A stretch of DNA of 64,000 bases from Bradyrhizobium sp. WSM1417 (GTDB lineage Bacteria; Pseudomonadota; Alphaproteobacteria; Rhizobiales; Xanthobacteraceae), in NCBI RefSeq assembly GCF_000515415.1, contig NZ_KI911783.1, forward strand, positions 4,826,392 through 4,890,391, in the 5' to 3' direction. Of the stretch, positions 44,607-53,075 are shown one piece after another. A model generated the notes under the pieces. That model saw only the letters and a program-made list of their open reading frames with translations. It ran no database searches and was not told the origin of the DNA. Position numbers and translations under genes: made by a program. Within the stretch, counting starts at the first letter, position 1; each line of letters begins with the position of its first letter.

Positions 44607-45563
44607 ATGGTCGTTATTGTCGATACCATCTCGAACCCGCTGCGCCCACGTCACCCTGAAAAGGTGAACCGGCCCGATTCCGCTTCGCCGCCGAAGCCGG
44701 ACTGGATCCGCGTACGCGCCCCCAACACCCGCGGCTATGCCGACACCCGCAACATCGTGCGCGCCAACGGCCTGCATACGGTGTGCGAGGAGGCGGGCTG
44801 CCCGAATATCGGCGAGTGCTGGGACAAGAAGCACGCGACCTTCATGATCATGGGCGACACCTGCACCCGCGCCTGTGCGTTCTGCAACGTCAAGACCGGC
44901 ATGCCGAACGCGCTCGACGCGGCCGAGCCGCACAACGTCGGCGAGGCTGTGGCCAAGCTCGGACTTGCCCATGTCGTCATCACCTCCGTCGACCGCGACG
45001 ATCTCACGGACGGCGGCGCCGAGCATTTCGCCCAGACCATCCGCGCGATCCGCGCTGCGTGCCCCTCGACCACGATCGAGATCCTGACGCCCGATTTCCT
45101 GCGCAAGGAGGGGGCGCTCGAGGTCGTCGTCGCGGCGAAGCCCGACGTGTTCAACCACAATCTCGAGACCGTACCGTCGTGCTATCTCACGGTGCGGCCG
45201 GGCGCGCGCTATTTCCATTCGATCCGGCTGTTGCAGCGGGTCAAGGAGCTAGATCCCACCATCTTCACCAAGTCCGGCATCATGGTCGGCCTCGGCGAGG
45301 AGCGCCACGAGGTGCAGCAGGTGATGGACGATCTGCGTTCCGCCGACGTCGATTTCCTGACCATCGGGCAATACCTCCAGCCGACCCGCAAGCATCACGC
45401 CGTGATGCGCTACGTGCCGCCGGACGAGTTTTCGTCCTACGAGAAGGTCGCCTACACCAAGGGCTTCCTGATGGTGTCGGCGAGCCCGCTCACCCGTTCG
45501 TCGCATCATGCCGGCGAGGATTTTGCGAAACTGAAGGCCGCGCGGGCCGCACACGCCCGCTGA
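44607..45563 (+). CDS. lipA: Lipoyl synthase
   Basis: A 318-residue radical SAM enzyme that inserts two sulfurs into octanoyl groups on the E2 and GcvH proteins. The auxiliary cluster cysteines are Cys60, Cys65 and Cys71 ([13 protein letters not shown]), and the radical SAM cluster is Cys86, Cys90 and Cys93 (CTRACAFC). The C-terminal SSHHAGEDF segment supplies the conserved serine ligand region. The ATG at 44607 is used. It is followed 6 bases later by the RatA/COQ10 gene, with which it is probably co-transcribed. Confidence 0.97.
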   Translation: MVVIVDTISNPLRPRHPEKVNRPDSASPPKPDWIRVRAPNTRGYADTRNIVRANGLHTVCEEAGCPNIGECWDKKHATFMIMGDTCTRACAFCNVKTGMPNALDAAEPHNVGEAVAKLGLAHVVITSVDRDDLTDGGAEHFAQTIRAIRAACPSTTIEILTPDFLRKEGALEVVVAAKPDVFNHNLETVPSCYLTVRPGARYFHSIRLLQRVKELDPTIFTKSGIMVGLGEERHEVQQVMDDLRSADVDFLTIGQYLQPTRKHHAVMRYVPPDEFSSYEKVAYTKGFLMVSASPLTRSSHHAGEDFAKLKAARAAHAR

Positions 45564-45569
45564 ATCGCC

Positions 45570-46040
45570 ATGCCCAAATTTTCGAGCAAGCGCCGTGTCG
45601 ATCACAGCGCGTCCGAGATGTTTGATCTGGTCGCCGACGTCGAGCGCTACCCGGAATTCGTGCCGCTGTGCAGCGCGCTGAAGGTCCGACAGCGCATGGC
45701 GAAACCCGACGGCACCGAGGTGCTGGTCGCGGACATGACGGTGTCGTTCAAACTGGTCAGGGAATCCTTCACCAGCCGCGTGACGCTCGACCGCGCCAAT
45801 TTGAAGATCCTGGTCGAATATCTGCAAGGTCCCTTCAGCAATCTGGAAAACCGCTGGACGTTCGAGCCCAAAGGCGAGAGCGTTTGCGATGTCGGTTTCT
45901 TCCTCGCCTATGAGTTCAAGAGCCGCATGCTGGCGCTCCTGATGGGCTCGATGTTCGACGCCGCGTTCGCGCGATTTTCCATCGCGTTCGAGAAGCGGGC
46001 GGATGCGATCTACGGACGGCGGAAGCTGGCGTCGTCGTAG
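45570..46040 (+). CDS. RatA/COQ10 family START-domain protein
   Basis: A 156-residue small polyketide-cyclase/START-like protein. The family start is KFSSKRRVDHSASEMFDLVA then DVERYPEFVPLC, and the C-terminal helix is AFARFSIAFEKRADAIYGRR. Homologues include mitochondrial COQ10 (coenzyme Q binding) and E. coli RatA (named as a ribosome-association toxin). In alphaproteobacteria next to lipA, a COQ10-like respiratory role is more likely, but that is inference. It is followed by a repeat-rich region. Confidence 0.9.
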   Translation: MPKFSSKRRVDHSASEMFDLVADVERYPEFVPLCSALKVRQRMAKPDGTEVLVADMTVSFKLVRESFTSRVTLDRANLKILVEYLQGPFSNLENRWTFEPKGESVCDVGFFLAYEFKSRMLALLMGSMFDAAFARFSIAFEKRADAIYGRRKLASS

Positions 46041-46068
46041 TGGTTGCGGACGGGCACGCTCTCTCCTT

Positions 46069-46154
46069 CGTCATTGCGAGGAGCCCTTGCGACGAAGCAA
46101 TCCAGTATCCCTCCGCGGAGAGACTCTGGATTGCTTCGCTGCGCTCGCAATGAC
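46069..46154. repeat. Intergenic palindromic repeat, copy 1
   Basis: CGTCATTGCGAGGAGC and GCGACGAAGCAATCCAG face CTGGATTGCTTCG and CGCTCGCAATGAC, forming a long imperfect hairpin. It matches 60615-60701 in the same orientation at roughly 80 percent or better. It is a type of repeat widespread in proteobacterial intergenic DNA (recollection). Confidence 0.85.
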
Positions 46155-46195
46155 TGAGGAGGCGGCGTCGACGCTCTCCAACAACTCTCGTCCTC

Positions 46196-46809
46196 CGTCG
46201 CAGACACGGGTGTGCAGCCCCGCGGCGTGTCTCGCCCGAGCTTGGCTTTTGGCGTGGCCCCCAATTGTCAGAGGGCGCAGGGAAGACCGGGTGCCGGCTG
46301 GCACCCACGGTCCACTGTGCGAAAGTTGCACTACAAGAGGCTGCACAGCGGCATACAGGTGAAGCCCAACACACGGCCTTCCCTGCGCGGTGGTTTGACG
46401 GCTTATGCCGAGCTCTCCCCGGGGAGCGATGCACTATTGCCCCCGTCGCCTTGCGGATGGCTGATGCGAATGCCCGGTCGGGCAGCCCACATCACCACAA
46501 GACTTGACGCACAGACCCCGGGCGTCAGGACGACACGGTTTTGCCGTACGCTGTCAGCACCGGTCGTGTGCGCGACGCCCTCGCTCACGGTTTCCCGCCC
46601 TGCGAAGCCTTCGCGCCGATGCTGCCAGCGTCCACCGCAGCTCACCCCGCGTTTCGTGACGATCGCGATACGCCCCTCTGACCGGGATGAGGTGGCGAAG
46701 GAATACGCCAAAGCCGAATTTCGGTAAAGCGGAATCTTTTTGCGAAGTCAGCTTGACCTGAGGTTCGTGTGTTTTGCCCGTCCGGCAGCGCAAGGCCTTG
46801 TAGCCCGGA
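46196..46809 (-). repeat. Interspersed repeat of about 600 bp, copy B (inverted)
   Basis: The reverse complement matches copy A (35538-36150) along its length, with near identity over the middle 460 bases. The cinA-proximal end runs into the palindrome at 46800-46882, just as copy A starts at a small TAGCCCGC palindrome. Indels relative to copy A shift the frame several times. Confidence 0.85.
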
Positions 46810-46882
46810 CGGAGCGAAGCGTCATCCGGGCCCTGTATGCGCGGAACGAATCCCGGATTGCGCTTCGCTCCATTCAGGCTAC
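46800..46882. repeat. REP-like palindromic repeat
   Basis: GTAGCCCGGACGGAGCGAAG faces CGCTTCGCTCCATTCAGGCTAC, giving a long hairpin with a few mismatches, with a second smaller hairpin in the middle (ATCCGGG / CCCGGAT). It lies next to the 3' end of cinA. Confidence 0.75.
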
Positions 46883-46887
46883 GGGAG

Positions 46888-47496
46888 TCAGCTCCGCGGC
46901 GACCGCGGCGGCCTGCGCTTCGCCACATGTCGGCGCGGGGAGCGTGTCACGCGGGGACGCAGGCGGGTGACCGCGGCTTCACGGCGCGGCTTGGCCTGGG
47001 CTGGACCGCGGGCGAGATCCATCAGCATGCGCAGCGCCTCGACCACGGAGCGCTGGCGCACGGCGGTGCGGCCGATGGCGCCAAAACGATGCTCGCGGTG
47101 CACGATGCGGCCGTCGCGCGCGGCGGCGGCGAAATGCACGAGGCCAACCGGCTTGCCGGGCGTGGCGCCGCCGGGGCCGGCAATGCCGGTGATAGCGACC
47201 GCAAGATCGACGCCGGCACGCTCCAGCGCGCCGACCGCCATGGCCGTTGCGGTCTCCCTGCTGACGGCGCCGAAATTGGTGAGCGTGCTTGCCTCGACCC
47301 CGAGCATCGCGCGCTTGGCGCCGTTGGAATAGGTGACGAAGCCCCGATCGATGACGTCGGAGGAGCCGGGAATGTCGGTCAGCGCGCCCGCAACCAGGCC
47401 GCCGGTGCAAGATTCAGCGGTCGCAATCGTCAGCTTGCGCATCCGGCACAGGTCGAGCAGCGAGCGGGAGAGGGCGCGTGCGTCGCTGCCGGCCAT
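46888..47496 (-). CDS. CinA family protein (nicotinamide-nucleotide amidohydrolase domain)
   Basis: A 202-residue stand-alone C-terminal CinA domain (PncC type). It deamidates NMN to NaMN in pyridine nucleotide recycling. The conserved [20 protein letters not shown] is at residues 27-46, followed by [16 protein letters not shown] and [19 protein letters not shown]. The N-terminal MoCF-like domain of full CinA is absent, as is usual for YgaD/PncC. The C-terminal 40 residues are Arg/Pro-rich and run toward the REP-like repeat, so the end may be an extension. It starts 3 bases after the ispDF stop, so the two form one operon. Confidence 0.9.
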   Translation of the reverse strand: MAGSDARALSRSLLDLCRMRKLTIATAESCTGGLVAGALTDIPGSSDVIDRGFVTYSNGAKRAMLGVEASTLTNFGAVSRETATAMAVGALERAGVDLAVAITGIAGPGGATPGKPVGLVHFAAAARDGRIVHREHRFGAIGRTAVRQRSVVEALRMLMDLARGPAQAKPRREAAVTRLRPRVTRSPRRHVAKRRPPRSPRS

Positions 47497-47499
47497 GGC

Positions 47500-48681
47500 C
47501 TAGCCGCTCCAGGGCAGACGGATGGTAGCGCTCGCGGTGGCCGCGATGCCTTCCTCGCGGCCGGTGAAGCCGAGCCGCTCGCTGGTGGTCGCCTTGACCG
47601 CGATCCGGGAGATGTCGACGCCGGAGATCTCGGCGATGCGCGCGCGCATGGTGTCGCGCAAGGGACCGATCTTCGGCCGTTCGCAGATCATGGTGACCTC
47701 GAGATTGGCGATGCGGCCGCCGCGCTGGGTGACGCGCTCGATGGCGTATTTCAAAAACTGGTCGGAGGAGGCGCCCTTCCACTTCGCGTCGCTGGGCGGG
47801 AAGTGCGAGCCGATATCGCCATCGGCGAGCGCGCCGAGGATGGCGTCGACCAGCGCATGCAGGCCGACATCGCCGTCGGAATGGGCCAGGAAGCCCTTGG
47901 TGTGGGGCACGCGCACGCCGCAGAGCATGAGATGGTCGCCCTCGCCGAAGGCGTGGACGTCATAGCCCGTACCGGTCCTGATATCGCCGAGCAGGCTGGC
48001 CAGCCGCGCTTCCTCGCGCACGAAATCCTCGGGAGTGGTGAGCTTCATATTGGCAACATCGCCTTCAAAGGTTGCAACCGTCAATCCCGCCCATTCGGCA
48101 ATCGCGGCATCATCGGTGAAATCGCTTCGCCCGTCCTTGGCCGCGCGACGATGCGCCTCAAGGATGACGTCGAAGCGAAAGGATTGCGGTGTCTGTGCGA
48201 TCCGCAACCGCGCCCGGTCCGGCGTGTCCTCGACATTGCCGTTCTCGCCGGTGACCTTGATGGTGTCGGTGACGGGAACGACGGGGATCGCGGCGCCGGT
48301 GCGGCTGGCCGCATCGATCGCGCGGGTGATCACGCCCTCCGAAACGAAAGGGCGCGCGGCGTCGTGGATCAGCACGATGTCGGGCTTGTGCCTGGCGAGC
48401 GCTTCGAGACCGGCGAGCACCGAGGCCTGCCGGGTTGCGCCGCCATTGACCGGAGCCTCGTGGCTGAGCCCTGCGACCGCTGCCGTGAACATGGCGCCGT
48501 CGTCGGGGTTCACGACCGGCTGAACCGCGAACACGTCCGCATGACGGCTGAAGGCCTCCATGGCGCGATAGATCACCGGCACGCCGCCGATCTCGCGATA
48601 TTGCTTGGGGCCACCGGCGCCTGCGCGCAGGCCGCGTCCGGCCGCGACGAGAACGACTGCGGTGCGCTGTGATTTCGCCAT
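47500..48681 (-). CDS. ispDF: Bifunctional IspD/IspF (MEP pathway)
   Basis: A 393-residue fusion of two non-consecutive enzymes of isoprenoid synthesis. IspD (residues 1-225, CDP-ME synthase) has [20 protein letters not shown] and [11 protein letters not shown]. IspF (from about 235, MECDP synthase) has the metal ligands in [14 protein letters not shown] and [18 protein letters not shown]. Fused ispDF is typical of alphaproteobacteria. The ATG at 48681 ([15 protein letters not shown]) gives the family start; the frame upstream to 48915 is not conserved-looking. It is divergent from dusB. Confidence 0.96.
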   Translation of the reverse strand: MAKSQRTAVVLVAAGRGLRAGAGGPKQYREIGGVPVIYRAMEAFSRHADVFAVQPVVNPDDGAMFTAAVAGLSHEAPVNGGATRQASVLAGLEALARHKPDIVLIHDAARPFVSEGVITRAIDAASRTGAAIPVVPVTDTIKVTGENGNVEDTPDRARLRIAQTPQSFRFDVILEAHRRAAKDGRSDFTDDAAIAEWAGLTVATFEGDVANMKLTTPEDFVREEARLASLLGDIRTGTGYDVHAFGEGDHLMLCGVRVPHTKGFLAHSDGDVGLHALVDAILGALADGDIGSHFPPSDAKWKGASSDQFLKYAIERVTQRGGRIANLEVTMICERPKIGPLRDTMRARIAEISGVDISRIAVKATTSERLGFTGREEGIAATASATIRLPWSG

Positions 48682-48814
48682 AGGACTCAAATACTCATTT
48701 GATGATGAAGAGAGTCGGGGGTGGGGGTGATTGCCGCATGCCTCTAGCACGGCAGGCCCGCAAAAAAAGGGGGTTTCCCCGGATTGTGGGAAACAGCATT
48801 TTGCTGCACTGCAC

Positions 48815-48842
48815 TTGAAGGATTGCCAGAACTGTCTAAACT
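48815..48842 (+). promoter_or_regulatory. Candidate promoter of dusB-ntrBC
   Basis: TTGAAG (48815-48820) and TAAACT (48837-48842) are 16 bases apart. Transcription would start near 48849, about 40 bases before the dusB ATG and just upstream of the NtrC-like site. Confidence 0.45.
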
Positions 48843-48860
48843 GTAGGCATGACGCTTGAC

Positions 48861-48877
48861 TGCACAAGAATTGTGCG
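48861..48877. promoter_or_regulatory. NtrC-binding-site-like palindrome
   Basis: TGCACAAGAATTGTGCG contains GCAC-N7-GTGC, the core of the NtrC consensus TGCACC-N5-GGTGCA, inside a perfect 6-bp inverted repeat (GCACAA/TTGTGC). It is between the predicted start of transcription and the dusB ATG, a position suited to repression. Further GCAC half sites lie at 48806 and 48811. Confidence 0.6.
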
Positions 48878-48888
48878 CAAGATAGGTC

Positions 48889-49965
48889 ATGGCAGGCGCG
48901 ATGAGGCGCTGCCAACTTAACGAGACCCCTGTGACCGGCTCGGCAGTATCAGGCTCTAAGCCATTGAAGATAGGCGATATTGATGTCGCCACCCCGGTCT
49001 TCCTGGCGCCGATGTCGGGGGTGACTGACTCGCCCGTCCGCCGGCTGGCCGCGGAGTTGGGGGCGGGTCTGGTGGTCTCCGAAATGACGGCCAGCGACGA
49101 GCTCGCCAATGGTCATCATATGTCCCGGTTGCGCTGCGAAGCCACGGGTATCGGTCCACACGTGGTCCAGCTCGCCGGTTGCGAGACGCATTGGATGGCG
49201 GAGGGCGCCCGGATTGCCGAAGCCGACGGCGCCGACATCATCGACATCAACATGGGCTGTCCGGCCCGTCACGTCACCGGCGGCCAGTCCGGTTCCGCCT
49301 TGATGCGCGACCTCGACCACGCCGTCAGTCTGATCGAAGCCACGATCGCGGCGGTGAAGGTACCGGTGACGCTGAAGATGCGGCTCGGCTGGGACGACCG
49401 CACCCGCAACGCGCCGGAACTGGCGCGTCGCGCGCAGGCGTCAGGCATCAAGCTCGTCACCGTGCACGGCCGCACCCGCTGCCAGTTCTACAAGGGCGAG
49501 GCCGATTGGGACGCGATCCGCGCCGTGCGCGAGGCCATCTCCATTCCGCTCGTCGTCAATGGCGACATCACCACTTTCGAGAAGGCGCTCGCGGCGTTAG
49601 AGGCCTCCGGCGCCGACGCCGTGATGATCGGCCGCGGCGCGCAGGGCCAGCCCTGGCTGCCCGGCCAGATCGGCCGGCGCTTGAGGGGCGGGGCGGCGGA
49701 AGCCACGCCGTCGCTCGAGACGCAGCTGCATTACGTCCGCACGCTTTACGAGGGCGTCTGCGCGCTCTACGGCCTGCGCATCGGTCTGCGGCATGCGCGA
49801 AAACATCTGGGCTGGGCCCTCGACGTCGCGGCTGATGTGAGCCGTGCGCCGGCCGAGAAGCTGAAATCCTGGCGCCAGAAAATCCTCACCTCGGAGGATC
49901 CGCGCCTCGTCCACCGGTCACTGCAAGATGCCTTCGACGACTTCGCATGGAGCGCCGCTGCATGA
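48889..49965 (+). CDS. dusB: tRNA-dihydrouridine synthase (DusB/NifR3)
   Basis: A 358-residue FMN enzyme that reduces uridine to dihydrouridine in tRNA. The TIM-barrel start is [20 protein letters not shown]. The catalytic cysteine is in [20 protein letters not shown], and the FMN phosphate-binding part is [17 protein letters not shown]. In alphaproteobacteria it is the first gene of the nifR3-ntrBC operon. The ATG at 48889 is the longest start; ATG at 48901 or GTG at 48931 would also leave the domain intact. The stop overlaps the ntrB ATG by 4 bases. Confidence 0.95.
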   Translation: MAGAMRRCQLNETPVTGSAVSGSKPLKIGDIDVATPVFLAPMSGVTDSPVRRLAAELGAGLVVSEMTASDELANGHHMSRLRCEATGIGPHVVQLAGCETHWMAEGARIAEADGADIIDINMGCPARHVTGGQSGSALMRDLDHAVSLIEATIAAVKVPVTLKMRLGWDDRTRNAPELARRAQASGIKLVTVHGRTRCQFYKGEADWDAIRAVREAISIPLVVNGDITTFEKALAALEASGADAVMIGRGAQGQPWLPGQIGRRLRGGAAEATPSLETQLHYVRTLYEGVCALYGLRIGLRHARKHLGWALDVAADVSRAPAEKLKSWRQKILTSEDPRLVHRSLQDAFDDFAWSAAA

Positions 49966-51137
49966 GCTCAGTTGCTGAACATCGTCGGCCGTTTCCGTCC
50001 GACAGCGATGCCATCCTGGATGCACTGCCCAATCCCGTGCTCATGATCGGGCCGGACGGCAAGATCGTCGCCGCCAACATCGCAACCGAAGCCTTCTTCG
50101 ATATCTCGACGCAGTTTTTGAAGCGGCAGTCGCTGAAAGAGCTGGTGCCGTTCGGAAGCCCCTTGCTGGCGCTGATCGACCAAGTGCGTTCGTCGAACGC
50201 ACCGGTCAACGAATACAAGGTCGATCTGGGCACGCCACGCATGGGCGGAGACCGCCAAGTCGATCTGCACGTTGCCCCCGTCACGGAACGGCCTGGCCAT
50301 ATCGTGGTGATGCTCCAGGAGCGCTCCATCGCCGACAAGATGGACCGCCAGCTCACCCATCGCAGCGCCGCGCGCTCGGTGATCGCGCTCGCCGCGATGC
50401 TGGCGCATGAAATCAAGAACCCGCTCTCCGGCATCCGTGGCGCCGCGCAGCTCCTGGAGCAGCAGGCCTCCTCGGAAGACCGCATGCTGACGCGGCTGAT
50501 CTGCGACGAGGCCGATCGTATCGTGACGCTGGTCGACCGCATGGAGGTGTTCGGCGACGAGCGCCCCGTGGTGCGCGGCCCCGTCAACATCCATTCGGTG
50601 CTCGATCACGTCAAACGGCTGGCGCAGTCCGGCTTTGCCCGCAACATCCGCTTCGTTGAGGACTACGATCCCTCGCTGCCGCCGGTGCTGGCGAACCAGG
50701 ACCAGCTCATCCAGGTGTTCCTCAACCTCGTCAAGAACGCCGCCGAAGCACTGATCGACGTTCCCGACGGCGAAATCCAGCTCACCACCGCGTTTCGCCC
50801 CGGCGTGCGCCTGTCAGTCCCCGGTCAAAAATCCCGTGTATCCCTGCCGCTCGAATTCTGCGTGAAGGACAACGGACCAGGCGTGCCGGACGATCTTCTG
50901 CCAAATCTGTTCGATCCCTTCGTCACCACCAAGCAGACCGGCTCGGGTCTGGGCCTCGCGCTGGTCGCAAAGATCATCGGGGACCACGGGGGCATCATCG
51001 AATGCGAATCTCAGCCGCGGAAGACCACCTTCCGCGTGCTGATGCCGATGTATTCCACATCGGTGAAACATGCCGATCAAAGCAGTCGCGACGGCTCTGC
51101 CGGGAAGTCGTCGTCTGCGTCACAGGGGGCAAAATGA
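49962..51137 (+). CDS. ntrB: Nitrogen regulation sensor histidine kinase NtrB
   Basis: A 391-residue soluble kinase/phosphatase that senses nitrogen through PII and controls NtrC. The PAS domain covers roughly residues 15-125 ([20 protein letters not shown]). The phospho-accepting His149 is in [20 protein letters not shown]. The ATPase boxes are [20 protein letters not shown] and [13 protein letters not shown]. No membrane segment is present, as in all NtrB. ATGA overlap with dusB ensures coupling, and ntrC follows after 9 bases. Confidence 0.97.
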   Translation: MSSVAEHRRPFPSDSDAILDALPNPVLMIGPDGKIVAANIATEAFFDISTQFLKRQSLKELVPFGSPLLALIDQVRSSNAPVNEYKVDLGTPRMGGDRQVDLHVAPVTERPGHIVVMLQERSIADKMDRQLTHRSAARSVIALAAMLAHEIKNPLSGIRGAAQLLEQQASSEDRMLTRLICDEADRIVTLVDRMEVFGDERPVVRGPVNIHSVLDHVKRLAQSGFARNIRFVEDYDPSLPPVLANQDQLIQVFLNLVKNAAEALIDVPDGEIQLTTAFRPGVRLSVPGQKSRVSLPLEFCVKDNGPGVPDDLLPNLFDPFVTTKQTGSGLGLALVAKIIGDHGGIIECESQPRKTTFRVLMPMYSTSVKHADQSSRDGSAGKSSSASQGAK

Positions 51138-51146
51138 GGATTAACG

Positions 51147-52589
51147 ATGCCCGCAGGTAGCATTCTCGTTGCTGATGACGACACCGCCATCCGCACGGTT
51201 CTCAATCAGGCACTATCCCGCGCCGGCTACGAAGTGCGGCTGACCGGCAATGCCGCGACGCTGTGGCGATGGGTCAGCCAGGGGGAGGGCGATCTCGTCA
51301 TCACCGACGTGGTGATGCCCGACGAGAACGCGTTCGACCTGCTGCCGCGGATCAAGAAGATGCGGCCGAATTTGCCGGTCATCGTCATGAGCGCGCAAAA
51401 CACCTTCATGACGGCGATTCGCGCCTCCGAGCGCGGCGCCTATGAATATCTGCCGAAGCCCTTCGACCTGAAGGAGCTGATCGCCATCGTCGGCCGCGCG
51501 CTGGCCGAGCCGAAGGAGCGGGTCTCGACGCCGAACGAGGACGCCGAGATGGAGGCGATCCCGCTGGTCGGCCGCTCGCCGGCGATGCAGGAAATCTATC
51601 GCGTGCTGGCGCGGTTGATGCAGACCGACCTCACGGTGATGATCACGGGCGAGTCCGGTACCGGCAAGGAGCTGGTGGCGCGCGCATTGCACGATTACGG
51701 CAAGCGCCGCAACGGCCCGTTCGTCGCGGTCAACATGGCGGCGATCCCGCGTGACCTGATCGAGTCCGAACTGTTCGGCCACGAGCGCGGCGCCTTCACC
51801 GGCGCCAACACCCGCGCCTCCGGCCGCTTCGAGCAGGCCGAGGGCGGCACGCTGTTCCTGGACGAAATCGGCGACATGCCGATGGAGGCGCAGACCCGCC
51901 TGCTGCGCGTGCTTCAGCAGGGCGAATACACCACGGTCGGCGGCCGCACCCCGATCAAGACCGACGTGCGCATCGTCGCGGCCTCCAACAAGGATCTGCG
52001 CGTCCTGATCCAGCAGGGCCTGTTCCGCGAAGATCTGTTCTTCCGCCTCAACGTCGTGCCGCTGCGGCTGCCGCCGCTGCGCGAGCGCATCGAGGATCTG
52101 CCCGATCTCATCCGGCATTTCTTCGCGCTCGCCGAGAAGGACGGACTGCCGCCGAAGAAGCTCGACACGCTGGCGCTGGAGCGGATGAAGCAGCACCGCT
52201 GGCCGGGCAACGTGCGCGAGCTCGAGAACCTCGCCCGTCGCCTCGCGGCGCTCTATCCGCAGGACGTGATCACGGGCTCCGTCATCGACGGCGAGTTGGC
52301 GCCACCCACGGTCAGCCCGGGTGCCGCAGTCCAGCATGGCGTCGACAATCTCGGCGGCGCTGTGGAAGCGTATCTCTCCTCGCATTTCCAGGGCTTCCCG
52401 AACGGCGTGCCGCCGCCGGGCCTGTATCACCGCATCTTGAAAGAAATCGAGGTGCCGCTGCTCACGGCCGCGCTCGCCGCCACCCGCGGCAACCAGATCC
52501 GCGCGGCCGATCTGCTCGGCCTCAACCGCAACACGCTACGGAAGAAGATCCGGGATCTCGATATCCAGGTGTATCGGAGCGGGGGCTAG
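51147..52589 (+). CDS. ntrC: Nitrogen regulation response regulator NtrC
   Basis: A 480-residue sigma54-dependent activator. The receiver domain has phospho-acceptor Asp54 ([11 protein letters not shown]). The AAA+ domain has Walker [15 protein letters not shown], the sigma54-contact GAFTGA motif at 215-220, and Walker [14 protein letters not shown]. The C-terminal Fis-type helix-turn-helix is [20 protein letters not shown]. All functional motifs are intact. The preceding NtrC-like site (48861-48877) suggests autoregulation. Confidence 0.98.
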   Translation: MPAGSILVADDDTAIRTVLNQALSRAGYEVRLTGNAATLWRWVSQGEGDLVITDVVMPDENAFDLLPRIKKMRPNLPVIVMSAQNTFMTAIRASERGAYEYLPKPFDLKELIAIVGRALAEPKERVSTPNEDAEMEAIPLVGRSPAMQEIYRVLARLMQTDLTVMITGESGTGKELVARALHDYGKRRNGPFVAVNMAAIPRDLIESELFGHERGAFTGANTRASGRFEQAEGGTLFLDEIGDMPMEAQTRLLRVLQQGEYTTVGGRTPIKTDVRIVAASNKDLRVLIQQGLFREDLFFRLNVVPLRLPPLRERIEDLPDLIRHFFALAEKDGLPPKKLDTLALERMKQHRWPGNVRELENLARRLAALYPQDVITGSVIDGELAPPTVSPGAAVQHGVDNLGGAVEAYLSSHFQGFPNGVPPPGLYHRILKEIEVPLLTAALAATRGNQIRAADLLGLNRNTLRKKIRDLDIQVYRSGG

Positions 52590-53075
52590 CATCCGCGCAG
52601 CGGACGCTGGCTCAGCTCCCCCTACCAAGCGGAGCTGAGCCTGTCCGGATCGCGCTGGCCGTTGTGGCTGACGCGGTGAGCAGAAGTCCGGACCGGACTG
52701 AAATGTTCCGCAGGAACATTCAGATGATGATTTCAGCCGCGGAGCGGCCTCACACCTATCTGACAAACCGGCCTGCTACCTGTATCGCGCTGGCGACGTT
52801 CGCATTGGGCTCCTGCACCCCGAGACCATTGACCAGCAGGTCCGCCGCCACGATCAGCAGCAGCACGGCCGACACCATCATTGCGAGAAAGAACCTGTGC
52901 ATGCTGGTCAAGCCGTGAGGGCCGGAATGCGTTCCCGGCTCCGGCATGTCGCTGTGGATGCGCGGGTCGGTCGCGGCGGGGGCGCCGCGGAATTGTCGCA
53001 ATTCGGCAACAATGTGGTACGAATACATCAGTATCCGCCCGCCGCGGACCCCGTTTTTCAGCACCCATTGCCGGA
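52590..53075. other. ntrC-ntrY intergenic region
   Basis: 486 bases that probably hold a separate ntrY promoter. The only gene candidate is the minus-strand small membrane protein at 52756-52947. I saw no further NtrC-like site and no sigma54 -24/-12 motif. Confidence 0.45.
52756..52947 (-). CDS. Possible small membrane protein, 63 residues
   Basis: The frame from the ATG at 52947 reads MPEPGTHSGPHGLTSMHRFF, then a strongly hydrophobic stretch (LAMMVSAVLLLIVAADLLV) and a polar tail with QEPNANVASAIQVAGRF. A start at the internal Met16 (MHRFF) would leave a classical single-pass protein or signal anchor. No family was recognised. It is antisense to its neighbours and divergent from ntrY. The hydrophobic pattern favours a real gene, but support is limited. 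Confidence 0.45.
   Translation of the reverse strand: MPEPGTHSGPHGLTSMHRFFLAMMVSAVLLLIVAADLLVNGLGVQEPNANVASAIQVAGRFVR

Larger units (their letters stand above)
46041..46887. other. Repeat-filled region without genes
   Basis: These 847 bases between ratA/coq10 and cinA are almost entirely repeats: a palindrome (46069-46154), the inverted copy of the 600-bp repeat (46196-46809) and another palindrome (46800-46882). ORFs over it (for example 46212-46727) are repeat-derived. Confidence 0.75.

Noticed and set aside
46212..46727. ORF of 171 codons in the repeat, with a counterpart on copy A (35718-36278)
   Set aside because: The two repeat copies differ by frame-shifting indels and have no ribosome site, so the ORFs are treated as by-products of the repeat.
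48682..48888. Sigma54 (-24/-12) promoter before dusB-ntrBC
   Set aside because: No TGGCAC-N5-TTGC-like sequence is present; a sigma70-type pair fits better.
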